A stretch of DNA of 49,622 nt from a virus (IMGVR_UViG_3300050014_001127:1-49622); one strand, 5' to 3'; positions 31,169 to 38,674 are shown, numbered from the stretch's first letter. Program-made: numbers and translations. Notes: a model not told the origin generated them from the letters alone.

Positions 31169-31753
31169 TTATTTAAAGACCTCCAAAACGGTGTTATTAA
31201 CATACAGTCTTTCGATAGATGTTTTCTTAAGAGAAACTTTTACTATCGTTGGATTAGTAATGTCTACTAGACTTGGATCCCCAGAATTTAAAAAAGCCTG
31301 ACCAACAAATCCTAAAAACCAATCTGGAATTATATCTGTTTTATCAAGATAAAATCCGGTAACATGTTTCATTTGATAATCAGTATAAGAAAGGGATGCA
31401 CTAATTGAATAGGAGAAGGGATACTCGCTACAGGTTGTAGCAGTTTTCTTGAATACTTTTCCAGATGCATCAGTCCCCTTATAAGTAATACTATATGAAC
31501 CTACCATATAAAATGTAAAGGTTAAAGGAGTATTTTCCACAAGAGTCTGAAATTGCTCATCATTTAATCCGAGAGCCTTTTCAACACTTTCTGTACTAAC
31601 AAATCCGCCGATTTCGGGATTCCATTTACCGTCAATACACAAAAATTTATTGTGTTCATTAGTAAAATATCTATTGCATCTCTCATTATGTTGTTTTTCA
31701 CAACTAGATAAAGCAATAACCAAAACAATTAAAATTAAGAAAATCTTTTTCAT
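31169..31753 (-). CDS. putative lipoprotein, 194 aa
   Basis: The signal peptide MKKIFLILIVLVIALSSC has a lipobox (LSSC, Cys18). The mature part is beta-rich with repeated strand patterns (FTFYMVGSYSITYKG, FSYSISASLSYTDY) and four further Cys. The charge right after Cys (EKQHNERC) could favour surface exposure in Bacteroidota. The function is unknown; surface masking or exclusion is possible. Confidence 0.75.
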   Translation of the reverse strand: MKKIFLILIVLVIALSSCEKQHNERCNRYFTNEHNKFLCIDGKWNPEIGGFVSTESVEKALGLNDEQFQTLVENTPLTFTFYMVGSYSITYKGTDASGKVFKKTATTCSEYPFSYSISASLSYTDYQMKHVTGFYLDKTDIIPDWFLGFVGQAFLNSGDPSLVDITNPTIVKVSLKKTSIERLYVNNTVLEVFK

Positions 31754-31771
31754 TTTTTATAAAAATTAAGT

Positions 31772-32056
31772 TTAAAATCTGTAAAGTTTAAATACTGCGT
31801 CGTCACAGGGAACACATCTTTTAATGTGAACCTCTTTTGTAACTTTGTCTCCGGATTGGGTAACATATTCAACACTATTTGTAGCCCAATGGCAATAAAC
31901 AGCCCAATCATGGCCCCAACCTTTTTTGGCGACCCAACGAAGAAGTTCATTCTCGTGGTTGTCAATCATATACAATCCTTCGGGGCTATTTGGAATGACC
32001 CCTGTTGCAAAAACTTCTCCTAAGGGCAGGTTTTCAAATTCTTCAAGTGTCATCAT
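31772..32056 (-). CDS. conserved phage protein, 94 aa
   Basis: The phrases LEEFENLPLGEVFATG, NSPEGLYM, RWVAKKGWGHDWAVYCHW and VPCDDAVFKLYRF match a small protein family I have seen in Bacteroidota phages; its function is unknown. I prefer this frame over the one at 31750-31965, which overlaps it. A second start codon one residue downstream is equally possible. Confidence 0.72.
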   Translation of the reverse strand: MMTLEEFENLPLGEVFATGVIPNSPEGLYMIDNHENELLRWVAKKGWGHDWAVYCHWATNSVEYVTQSGDKVTKEVHIKRCVPCDDAVFKLYRF

Positions 32057-32439
32057 TTTTTTAAGGTTTTAATAAATTTAAGAATTTTGTGATAAGCTTC
32101 TTTTTGAGCTTGATCTTTTTCTATTTGATCGAAATCTGGTTGTTCATCATCATCACAATTTTCCATTGAATTGGATGCTAGGGAACTATTTAAAGCTTGT
32201 ATTTCCAAATGTATCTCTCTAACTATTTCTTCTAGCCGAGGTAATTCATTCCAGTTTTGTATTGCCCATTTCCAATCCATGTGGTCTGCATGAGCATCAT
32301 TACTCCCTCCATTAGTTTTGGGTCCTTCCATCAAACATTTGTTACATTTGATATAGACGGATTTATGTTTAAGATCTGTGCTTCCGCAATTGGGGCAGGG
32401 TTTAAGATCTTTTTCAGATATTGTAGACAAATCAGTCAT
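32053..32439 (-). CDS. Lar-like restriction alleviation protein, 128 aa
   Basis: The N-terminal half shows LKPCPNCGSTDLKHKS and CNKCLMEGP, then A-x-x-x-WN-x-LPR, the layout of the Lar zinc-ribbon family. Rac-prophage Lar modulates type I restriction and modification. The C-terminal half is an acidic coiled coil not part of the family. Whether it counters host restriction here is inference. It overlaps both neighbouring genes by 4 bases. Confidence 0.78.
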   Translation of the reverse strand: MTDLSTISEKDLKPCPNCGSTDLKHKSVYIKCNKCLMEGPKTNGGSNDAHADHMDWKWAIQNWNELPRLEEIVREIHLEIQALNSSLASNSMENCDDDEQPDFDQIEKDQAQKEAYHKILKFIKTLKK

Positions 32440-32615
32440 TGTTTTCCCTCCCTGCTTACTTTACTTTCATCAATTTCTAACCATTCGCTATCTTGATATG
32501 CAAACTTGCACCAGGATACAGTCCAGAAGAAACCATTAATTCCGTGATTCCAAAAAGCCAATTCCCAGTCTCCGTTTTGACGTCTGACCCAATAGTATCC
32601 TTCCTCTCTATTCAT
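32436..32615 (-). CDS. hypothetical protein, 59 aa
   Basis: The sequence EGYYWVRRQNGDWELAFWN is a small beta-sheet pattern common in phage proteins of unknown function. I chose the ATG at 32615 (MNREEGYYW), which overlaps the upstream TAG by 8 bases; the longer frame adds 13 residues inside that gene. Confidence 0.65.
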   Translation of the reverse strand: MNREEGYYWVRRQNGDWELAFWNHGINGFFWTVSWCKFAYQDSEWLEIDESKVSREGKQ

Positions 32616-32820
32616 CTTTATATTGTTTTCGATTCCAATATCCCATTTTTTCAAGCCAATAGAATGGAAGCATAAAAAGATCTATTCCAAACGGTTCATA
32701 TTCGCATAAGGCTCTTCCAGTAACTAGCTTTAAAGTTATAGCATTGATAAACATCAAAATATAAATTATTCCAATGAGAATCATGCAACCTACTCTACCA
32801 AAGAATCGTAGAATTTTCAT
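32608..32820 (-). CDS. small membrane protein, 70 aa
   Basis: A membrane helix (CMILIGIIYILMFINAITL, about 12-30) and a second, weaker hydrophobic region (FGIDLFMLPFYWL) are visible. The start overlaps the TGA of the newly found upstream gene by 4 bases. The family is not recognised. Confidence 0.68.
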   Translation of the reverse strand: MKILRFFGRVGCMILIGIIYILMFINAITLKLVTGRALCEYEPFGIDLFMLPFYWLEKMGYWNRKQYKDE

Positions 32821-32951
32821 TTATCTTTGTCTTTTTTCTTAAAAATCTGAGCAAACATATTTGTAATTGCAATAACAACTACAACGAATACAATTGCATA
32901 GCAAGTAAGTCTGTCGTCCGATTGAGAATTTAAAAATTGCCAGATATTCAT
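32817..32951 (-). CDS. small membrane protein, 44 aa
   Basis: The frame reads MNIWQFLNSQSDDRL, a hydrophobic helix (AIVFVVVVIAITNMFA) and a lysine-rich tail before TGA. It overlaps its upstream neighbour and its downstream neighbour by ATGA, each 4 bases, so it fills the gap precisely. It is not related in sequence to the other small membrane proteins here. Confidence 0.72.
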   Translation of the reverse strand: MNIWQFLNSQSDDRLTCYAIVFVVVVIAITNMFAQIFKKKDKDK

Positions 32952-33241
32952 CGTCTTGGTGTTAAAAGTTTATTTTTTTCTTGTTCTACCCGTTCTTTCA
33001 TATCCATAAGAACTTGCCATTTTTGGATAGGCATAATGTTTGTAATAAACATCCCCAGATTGTTAGCCCATGCGAATAAAAATACAAAAAGAACCATTTT
33101 CCATCCAAACCAAATAAATCCCAAAACAAGAGCTGCAATATAAATAATCAACCCGAGAATACCCATAAGAAGGGCTTTCTTTTCATGTTTAGCTATAAAA
33201 TTAACAGGATTTACTTCCGCAAAATCTCCTTTTCTTTCCAT
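32948..33241 (-). CDS. two-helix membrane protein, 97 aa
   Basis: Two predicted membrane helices (about 23-43, LLMGILGLIIYIAALVLGFI; about 48-68) are followed by a cytoplasmic-type basic tail (KERVEQEKNKLL). The family is not recognised. It starts one base before the stop of the upstream gene. Confidence 0.7.
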   Translation of the reverse strand: MERKGDFAEVNPVNFIAKHEKKALLMGILGLIIYIAALVLGFIWFGWKMVLFVFLFAWANNLGMFITNIMPIQKWQVLMDMKERVEQEKNKLLTPRR

Positions 33242-33242
33242 A

Positions 33243-33623
33243 TTATTCTAAATTTTTACCAATTTTATTATACCATTCAATCCACGAAATCACTTCTGTC
33301 CAAACTGTATGAAGTGCTATTTGATTTTCATAAAGGAAATCCCTGCCATTGAGACAATAATCGATACAATTTACCTTGGACCATCCTCTATGTAAAGATT
33401 TTTTATAACACTCTCGAGCAACGGGGATAAGCCAATCCCAGGATCTATAATATCCTAATTCATCATCCGTACAAACTCGTTCATCCCATTCGATTGGGGA
33501 TTTGCGAAACCACCAAAATTGATCATGACCAAGTCCATTTATGGGTTTCTCTGAACGAATTAATCCCATAAATTCAGCAATCATGCTGTTTTTATCGTTT
33601 ATCTCTTTCTGATTGTTTGTCAT
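33243..33623 (-). CDS. hypothetical protein, WYN-type family, 126 aa
   Basis: The protein has IAEFMGL near the start, YRSWDWLIPVARECYKK in the middle and VISWIEWYNK at the end. The upstream gene shares IIEFLGF and GFIDWYNTE, so the two are probably diverged copies of one phage family of unknown function. They overlap by 32 bases. Confidence 0.72.
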   Translation of the reverse strand: MTNNQKEINDKNSMIAEFMGLIRSEKPINGLGHDQFWWFRKSPIEWDERVCTDDELGYYRSWDWLIPVARECYKKSLHRGWSKVNCIDYCLNGRDFLYENQIALHTVWTEVISWIEWYNKIGKNLE

Positions 33624-34164
33624 TATTTTCGGTATTATACCAATCGATGAATCCTAGTACTGCATCCCACATTGCTTGCCCAGCAAGTTCATTTCGAGCA
33701 GATGATATTTTTCCTAAATTAATAGAATGGTCTCCTACTCTTCCGATGTAAACTGCATACTCTTTTTTATATGAATGAACAGGGGTTTCACAATCTTCAT
33801 CGGAAATATCATAATCGGTAAGCTTAGTTTGAACGTTCTGAATCACCCAATCAAAATATTCTCCATCTTTCTCCAAAGTTCTCATACCCCCAATATAAAA
33901 GAGGACATTCATAATATCGGAACCTTTTTGAAAAGTTAGTTTATATTCATAAATTTTATTAACCCCCTTGACCATGGGAATTAAAATAGGATTTCCAAAT
34001 CCATTATAGATTTTTCCTTTTTTGAGAGTAAAGGGGCCACGATGTTCATCATCTTCAACATTTAGCTGAATGACCCAATTTTTTAGCCATTGTTTGGTAG
34101 GGTCTTTAAATCCTAAAAATTCAATGATTTTTCTATTGCCAATTTTTGCTTCTTCTGGAGTCAT
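33592..34164 (-). CDS. hypothetical protein, WYN-type family, 190 aa
   Basis: It opens MTPEEAKIGNRKIIEFLGF and ends with AVLGFIDWYNTENND, matching the ends of the 33243-33623 protein; the middle is beta-rich and unrelated. I chose the ATG at 34164, 2 bases after the upstream stop, over a start 7 residues further out. The function is unknown. Confidence 0.72.
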   Translation of the reverse strand: MTPEEAKIGNRKIIEFLGFKDPTKQWLKNWVIQLNVEDDEHRGPFTLKKGKIYNGFGNPILIPMVKGVNKIYEYKLTFQKGSDIMNVLFYIGGMRTLEKDGEYFDWVIQNVQTKLTDYDISDEDCETPVHSYKKEYAVYIGRVGDHSINLGKISSARNELAGQAMWDAVLGFIDWYNTENNDKQSERDKR

Positions 34165-34166
34165 GA

Positions 34167-34631
34167 TTAAAATTTTGTGGTCCAAGCTGGATCAGGTAAA
34201 AATTCATTTGCATAGCAGTCATCTAAAAACCAGTAAAGATTTTGCCATTCTTTTTCCGGATCAAATCCTGCTTTATCATCTATAAGGATATTGAAATAGA
34301 ATTTCTTTTCATAAAAACCAAAATTGCCATTTTTGGACGATATATTTGGATTTTCATTTATCCCCTCAAAAACAATTCCTTCTCTCTTAAATCCTTCTAA
34401 ATAAATATCAATCTCATTCGGGAATGAAGAGGTCCAAAGAATTTTTTTAATATCAGGGCGGTAAAGACAAAGACTCTGAAGAGTTTCTAAAGCCCATGGG
34501 TAAAAAATCATTTCAGTTCCTTGATATGTCGGCTTGATGATCGTTCCATGCAAATCAAAGACCCAATAAGTTTCATACCACTGCTTTTTGAAAGCCTCCA
34601 AAAACATTTTATGTATGTAGTCCGTAATCAT
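34167..34631 (-). CDS. HAD-like phosphatase with DLHGT motif, 154 aa
   Basis: HAD motifs are visible: motif I WVFDLHGTII (24-33), motif II LWTSS (about 64-68) and motif IV ILIDDKAGFDPEKEW (about 114-128). The second aspartate of DxDGT, the usual acid/base, is histidine, a feature shared by some phage HAD proteins I recognise. It probably acts on a phosphate ester, but the substrate is unknown; a role in nucleotide or RNA-end repair is possible. Confidence 0.78.
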   Translation of the reverse strand: MITDYIHKMFLEAFKKQWYETYWVFDLHGTIIKPTYQGTEMIFYPWALETLQSLCLYRPDIKKILWTSSFPNEIDIYLEGFKREGIVFEGINENPNISSKNGNFGFYEKKFYFNILIDDKAGFDPEKEWQNLYWFLDDCYANEFLPDPAWTTKF

Positions 34632-34759
34632 TGAGTATCCTCTTCTCTTTCTTTAAGTTGCATCAAAAATTCAATTACTTCTTCCAACTCATCCTGATCA
34701 AACACTTCGTGTACAGGATCCCCGTTTTTTTCGTTTCCGTCAATTATTATCTGTATCAT
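34628..34759 (-). CDS. small acidic protein, 43 aa
   Basis: From an ATG at 34759 the frame reads MIQIIIDGNEKNGD and ends KEREEDTQ before TGA. It overlaps the HAD gene start by 4 bases (ATGA) and the end of the upstream gene by 20 bases. The peptide is a strand followed by an acidic helix, of unknown function. Confidence 0.65.
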   Translation of the reverse strand: MIQIIIDGNEKNGDPVHEVFDQDELEEVIEFLMQLKEREEDTQ

Positions 34760-35072
34760 TGACTTCTGATTTGTGACGAATGAATGTTTCGTCTGTAATT
34801 TTAAAATACATAACAGCTTCCTGTTTATAATGATTTATAGTGAAATCTGCTATGATTTTTATTTGATCTTCAGTGCACATAATAGAACAAGGGATCACCT
34901 TTTCTGAAAAGAGTTTCCCGGCTGGACTTAACCAATGACCCTTTGCACTTTTCATAATAGTAACCCCACCAGTAAGTTTCCTGACGAACTCATCCCATTT
35001 TTGATGATGTTCGACCGGAAATTCCCATCTCATGTTATTTTCCGCTGGTACTAATATTTGCCAGATCTGCAT
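34740..35072 (-). CDS. conserved phage protein, 110 aa
   Basis: Distinct phrases are IWQILVPAENN (3-13), HHQKWDEFVRKLTGGVTI (about 22-39), KGHWLSPAGK and IPCSIMCTEDQI. They match a small phage family I recognise but whose function is unknown. The start at 35072 overlaps the upstream gene by 38 bases, yet is supported by the conserved N-terminal phrase. Confidence 0.75.
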   Translation of the reverse strand: MQIWQILVPAENNMRWEFPVEHHQKWDEFVRKLTGGVTIMKSAKGHWLSPAGKLFSEKVIPCSIMCTEDQIKIIADFTINHYKQEAVMYFKITDETFIRHKSEVNDTDNN

Positions 35073-35421
35073 TTTCTTTTATTTTGTGTTCTGTACATCC
35101 AAAAGTTTCTTCTGTTTCAATATAATCAACATAGCCTCCATCCCATCCTGTATGAAGCTCGATTTGCAATTGATCACTCCCTTTTAGCCCCCAACATTTC
35201 CCGCTATTAACAGCTCCGTCATATTCCCAGTTAGTCCTCTGCTCCCAGTGTTCGCAGGTTTTACATCGCAATGTACAATTTTTTTCCGTAACTTGTATAC
35301 TATTTTGCGTATTTTTTTCGAAATCATCAAAAATAAGATCTATCTTATGCATTATAGCTCTAGGCTTGCCATAAGAATTCCTATCCTCTCTGAATAGTTT
35401 TTTTGCATCTTCTCTTGTCAT
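35035..35421 (-). CDS. hypothetical cysteine-containing protein, 128 aa
   Basis: The middle holds CTLRCKTCEHWE, then GKCWG and FGCTEH, five cysteines that could bind a metal or a cluster. The N-terminal 35 residues are helical and basic. The next two upstream genes are also cysteine-rich with aromatic residues nearby, so the three may be related in role. Confidence 0.72.
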   Translation of the reverse strand: MTREDAKKLFREDRNSYGKPRAIMHKIDLIFDDFEKNTQNSIQVTEKNCTLRCKTCEHWEQRTNWEYDGAVNSGKCWGLKGSDQLQIELHTGWDGGYVDYIETEETFGCTEHKIKENADLANISTSGK

Positions 35422-35636
35422 TTTTTCCGATTATTAGGACTGTTATGGACATCATCAAAAGGACACCAGGTTCCGGTCATATTATTTGCAAAACATTCCT
35501 TGGTAATATTACACATCGAAGAAGTACATGCCCAAGCGGGACAGTCTGTATTATGATCGCAGAATAAACAATCGAATGGTTCTACATTTCGCTGATATTC
35601 TCTTCCTTTTAGGTCTCTTGTTGTATCCCTTGGCAT
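35418..35636 (-). CDS. cysteine-rich small protein, 72 aa
   Basis: Starting MPRDTTRDLKGREY, it contains eight Cys in patterns such as DCLFCDHNTDCPAWAC and CNITKECF, suggesting a metal-binding fold. I chose the ATG at 35636; the longer frame adds 11 residues inside the upstream gene. It overlaps the next gene by 4 bases. Confidence 0.68.
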   Translation of the reverse strand: MPRDTTRDLKGREYQRNVEPFDCLFCDHNTDCPAWACTSSMCNITKECFANNMTGTWCPFDDVHNSPNNRKK

Positions 35637-35818
35637 GGGTCGGTCTCCTCGTGATCTTCTAATGGACAATGAGCAGGAATTGGATAGTCCCTGGTTAATA
35701 AATCGTAGATAATATTATAACGAGATTTCCTGCAAGTCTCACTATATTCTCCCAATCCCGCTTTAATAAAATGCGGGCATTGCGAACAGTATTTTATGAT
35801 CAGTCTTTTAGTAACCAT
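35609..35818 (-). CDS. cysteine-rich small protein, 69 aa
   Basis: The protein shows YCSQCPHFIK, ETCRKSRY and AHCPLED, spaced like a small iron-sulphur or zinc site. The pattern C-x2-C-P-H-F-x(n)-C-x(n)-C-P-L is common in short phage proteins of unknown function. It overlaps the HAD gene by 19 bases. Confidence 0.7.
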   Translation of the reverse strand: MVTKRLIIKYCSQCPHFIKAGLGEYSETCRKSRYNIIYDLLTRDYPIPAHCPLEDHEETDPCQGIQQET

Positions 35819-36444
35819 TTGTCTATTGGGGTTTCAAAACATTTTTTAGCTTCAGCAATATGAATATCTCTCAAACCGTGATGGTAACCTGAGATTTTCT
35901 GAACTGACCATTTTTCAAGTAATGGATTTATATCAAAAAGAGAATCATCCAAGACACAGATCCCCTTAACTTTATTACGGTGGCTTCTTAACCACATGCA
36001 AATTTCTTCTCCCCTGGTCGAACTCAATTTTTTAGGGGTAACATCTATGATTTCACATTTGGCTCCCCATGAATTAAGTATCTCTTGTAATTGATGAATG
36101 CTTCTTCCTAATCTCCATGAAGAACAGATAACGACTTTTGCCTGATTCTCTTCAACAATTTTATTCAAATTCTGAATAGCAATTTCATCATGAGGATATA
36201 ATTCTCCCGATAAATTGGGCATTTCCCAATTGGGATCCTTTTGTTTTATTTCATAAGATTCCTGAACCTTGGCTGTGAATTCTGGATTCATTTCATCAAT
36301 ATGACCTTGACCCCAATATTTTGGATCAAAATCCTCCTCTTTCCATTCAACCTCAACGGCTTCAGAAAATTTCTTATAAACAGCTCTTACTGAATTAAGC
36401 ACATCGTCAAAATCCAAAAATAATATGTTATTCTTTTTTGTCAT
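35800..36444 (-). CDS. HAD-domain protein, RNA-repair-type, 214 aa
   Basis: Motif I is LFLDFDDVLN (with D11 and D13), motif II is VVICSSWR (about 108-115), followed by STRGEEICMWLRSH and the acidic motif ICVLDDSLFD. The DFDDVLN/CSSWR/RGxEI pattern is that of the HAD domain found in Swiss-Army-Knife RNA repair proteins. It may remove terminal phosphates from cleaved RNA so that the RNA ligase can act; that link is inference. Confidence 0.82.
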   Translation of the reverse strand: MTKKNNILFLDFDDVLNSVRAVYKKFSEAVEVEWKEEDFDPKYWGQGHIDEMNPEFTAKVQESYEIKQKDPNWEMPNLSGELYPHDEIAIQNLNKIVEENQAKVVICSSWRLGRSIHQLQEILNSWGAKCEIIDVTPKKLSSTRGEEICMWLRSHRNKVKGICVLDDSLFDINPLLEKWSVQKISGYHHGLRDIHIAEAKKCFETPIDKWLLKD

Positions 36445-36601
36445 CTTTTATAATTTCAGGATCTTTGGCATCAGTATAATTATCATGAAGAATTATTTCT
36501 CCGCTGTCTGGATCACAATATTTAGCAATAAACAAGGTATCTTTCTTTACCTTTCTTTTTGGAAATAATGGCTCTTTTGGAACCTTTCCATACCAGGGCA
36601 T
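36428..36601 (-). CDS. small protein, 57 aa
   Basis: From an ATG at 36601 the frame reads MPWYGKVPKEPLFPKRK, then KDTLFIAKYCDPDSGEI and ends KDDKKE before TAA. It fills the gap between neighbours, one base after the upstream stop, and overlaps the HAD gene by 17 bases. The family is not recognised. Confidence 0.7.
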   Translation of the reverse strand: MPWYGKVPKEPLFPKRKVKKDTLFIAKYCDPDSGEIILHDNYTDAKDPEIIKDDKKE

Positions 36602-36602
36602 C

Positions 36603-36779
36603 TTAAAATTCTAAAGTTGAAAATTCGCCACAAGCTCCACAAGTTACATCAATTGGGTCTTCAGCTATTGAAGAATATGCACTAGGAGAATAGGTCTCCT
36701 TATTTTCCGCTTGACAATGAGGACATATCCAAGTAATCTTAGCGGTAATTTCGTAATCAGTAACAGTTGCTTTTTCCAT
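36603..36779 (-). CDS. zinc-ribbon protein, 58 aa
   Basis: A single zinc ribbon is formed by ICPHCQAEN and, 24 or so residues later, CGACGEF. I chose the ATG at 36779 (MEKATVTDYE), one base after the upstream stop. Such ribbons usually bind nucleic acid or a partner protein; no more can be said. Confidence 0.7.
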   Translation of the reverse strand: MEKATVTDYEITAKITWICPHCQAENKETYSPSAYSSIAEDPIDVTCGACGEFSTLEF

Positions 36780-36780
36780 A

Positions 36781-36987
36781 TTATCCACAATCAAAATTCA
36801 TCATAATCCATGTCCATAATTCATCAGAGTTGTTTACCTTCAACAAACTATTTCTTAACTTTTTATTTAATTCTCCTTCAATGATTCCTTCTATATCATC
36901 TGAAACCAAACTATCACTAGTCTTTTTAATATATGATATTATATCTCTTTCTCTGTGTTTAATTGAAAACTTAACGGGCTTACTCAT
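36781..36987 (-). CDS. hypothetical helical protein, 68 aa
   Basis: This small protein has a basic start (MSKPVKFSIKHRERD), an amphipathic helix and an aromatic end (ELWTWIMMNF). No domain is recognised. It overlaps the upstream gene by one base. Confidence 0.68.
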   Translation of the reverse strand: MSKPVKFSIKHRERDIISYIKKTSDSLVSDDIEGIIEGELNKKLRNSLLKVNNSDELWTWIMMNFDCG

Positions 36988-37334
36988 CAGTCTCTTTCTA
37001 ATTGTATAAAATCAATTTCTTCTGGAGTTAATCCATCTCTTCCTTTAACTCCATCATGACCATCTGATTCCATATATTTGGACCAGATCTGATTCCACCT
37101 ATGATTTAATGCTTGATGTTTTGGAATTTCATCTTCATTAATTGGGTACCAGCCATAATGGTTTACCAGGTTTTCATAAGTAAAATGATCATAAGCTTTT
37201 GGTTTGTTTTTCATTTTACCAAAAAGACCATAACGCATAATATCCGGCTGTATTTCAAATATAGCATGATCGTCTGGACGTACCAAATATTTTGGATACC
37301 AGGGTCCTTTTAATTCTTCAAAATCGTGTCCCAT
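36987..37334 (-). CDS. hypothetical protein, 115 aa
   Basis: The protein is rich in Trp, Tyr and His (GPWYPKYLVRPDDHAIFE, NHYGWYPINEDEIP) and ends with an acidic helix. No family is recognised. It follows an intergenic stretch with direct repeats and seems to head the dense run of genes down to 31772. Confidence 0.72.
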   Translation of the reverse strand: MGHDFEELKGPWYPKYLVRPDDHAIFEIQPDIMRYGLFGKMKNKPKAYDHFTYENLVNHYGWYPINEDEIPKHQALNHRWNQIWSKYMESDGHDGVKGRDGLTPEEIDFIQLERD

Positions 37335-37435
37335 CGTTAAAGCTTGTTAAATTCATTACCACATATTGCCACATAGAAATGCAATCAATTGTGTATCAAC
37401 GTTAATGTTTGTTAAAAACTACCACTTATTGCCAC
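37335..37435. repeat. pair of about 40-bp direct repeats between two genes
   Basis: Two imperfect copies begin CGTTAA, continue with TTGTTAAA and contain ACCACxTATTGCCACxTA (about 37335-37375 and 37396-37436). They lie just before the ATG at 37334 and overlap the stop region of the upstream gene. Spacing and position suggest operator or iteron sites. No class A or B box is present. Confidence 0.6.
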
Positions 37436-37699
37436 TTAAGCTGGCCAATCCATATCTGGTGGGGGATCCTTTTTGGTTTTCTTTTTGGCTTTATTCTTCC
37501 AGTTTAGTCGTAATGACTCCAGCATCATTCGCTCATCCTTCTTCGATATTCCCATTGCCTTTCGAGCTTCTTTGGAAATACCCCAAACTGGTTTCCCCTC
37601 TACAATTTTATAATCGATAGGTATTGTAGCAGGAAGAGTCTTAACAGTTTCGGTAAAAATCATTAAATGAACTTTTGGAATTTTTTTCTTTTTACTCAT
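37436..37699 (-). CDS. hypothetical basic protein, 87 aa
   Basis: The protein is strongly basic, with lysine-rich ends and a predicted alpha/beta middle (KVHLMIFTETVKTL, VWGISKEARKAMGIS). It may bind nucleic acid. It overlaps the upstream gene by 4 bases. Confidence 0.7.
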   Translation of the reverse strand: MSKKKKIPKVHLMIFTETVKTLPATIPIDYKIVEGKPVWGISKEARKAMGISKKDERMMLESLRLNWKNKAKKKTKKDPPPDMDWPA

Positions 37700-37935
37700 T
37701 GTTTTAGAGCCTCCTCTGCTCTTTCAAAGTCCTCTTCAGAAACATAAACAGAGAGAAGATTTCCATTTTCGATCAAGGCAAATTTAATTCCTGCCTTATC
37801 AATTTTGGAAGCATGAAACATGCTTTGCTCCATTGCTTCTTTCCAGAAAGGTCCGCCTGAACCGGCAATTACACCGCTAACAGCTTTTTTGTTTTTGAGC
37901 GTTGAGCTCATTACTTTATTTTGAAACTGACTCAT
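37696..37935 (-). CDS. hypothetical protein, 79 aa
   Basis: A basic helical start is followed by KFALIENGNLLSVYVSEEDFERAE, a compact alpha/beta unit. No family is recognised. It overlaps the upstream gene by 20 bases and the downstream one by 4. Confidence 0.7.
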   Translation of the reverse strand: MSQFQNKVMSSTLKNKKAVSGVIAGSGGPFWKEAMEQSMFHASKIDKAGIKFALIENGNLLSVYVSEEDFERAEEALKQ

Positions 37936-38674
37936 TTAATTTTTTTATTAGTTCTTGTTCGAATTCGCATTCAACATCACCGCCTTCAAGAATTTCTGGC
38001 ATACTAACTCTTACGGATTTTTCATCAGCTTCGGGACCTCGGATAATTCTTACCCCTCCCCCAGAATGAATACCATAATCGTCACAGTCTATCGTGAATT
38101 TAATTTTAACAACATCTTTATCCAACTTAAACTGAGCATCAATCATTTTTTCACCATTACTTTCTTCGGAAGCAACCTCATTAAACTTATTGATAAACCA
38201 TTCTTTATCAAAATTAATAATATCCTGCATCTCTCCCAAAGCCATTTTGTCCTGAGCTTCCTGAACGGCTTGCTGTAATTCAGCCCAATCCTGAAGTGTA
38301 AGCTGGCAAGGGCCATTCATAGAAATTCGAATATTCTGGTGTCTTTTTTCCCAATTCCTGTGTTGAGCAGAATAGATTTTATTTGCTTCTTCCCAATAAG
38401 AGTCCTTGCCTCCCCCATCATATTCGGGGAATACAGGATAGTCGGGCTGATGAGGTTTCTTATACACAATTACAAGAAGCTGACTGTCAAGATTTTTTCT
38501 TATCTCAATTCTCTCGTCATCCCCTTTAATATGTTTTGCCTTCCATTTGTTCTTGTCTTCTTCAGACATATTTGGAACAAAGGTTCCAGCAACACCGGAG
38601 TCGGAAGAATACATTTCATTATGCTCTTTCGTACTCCTTATCTTTTGCGGCTTATCGAAATCCAAAACGCTCAT
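37916..38674 (-). CDS. hypothetical acidic protein, 252 aa
   Basis: The protein starts MSVLDFDKPQKIRSTKEHNEMY and is charged and helical in the middle (EELQQAVQEAQDKM region), ending with a strand-rich part containing YGIHSGGGVRIIRGP. The family is not recognised. It lies 14 bases after the DNA ligase gene and may be co-transcribed with it. Confidence 0.72.
   Translation of the reverse strand: MSVLDFDKPQKIRSTKEHNEMYSSDSGVAGTFVPNMSEEDKNKWKAKHIKGDDERIEIRKNLDSQLLVIVYKKPHQPDYPVFPEYDGGGKDSYWEEANKIYSAQHRNWEKRHQNIRISMNGPCQLTLQDWAELQQAVQEAQDKMALGEMQDIINFDKEWFINKFNEVASEESNGEKMIDAQFKLDKDVVKIKFTIDCDDYGIHSGGGVRIIRGPEADEKSVRVSMPEILEGGDVECEFEQELIKKLNESVSK

Noticed and set aside
29863-31203. Longer N-terminus of the CCA-adding enzyme to 31203
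   Set aside because: It would run through a promoter and terminator and into the lipoprotein gene; the added residues look non-natural.
31750-31965. 71-codon minus-strand frame with a hydrophobic start
   Set aside because: It lies inside 31772-32056, whose protein matches a recognisable phage family; the frame has no independent support.
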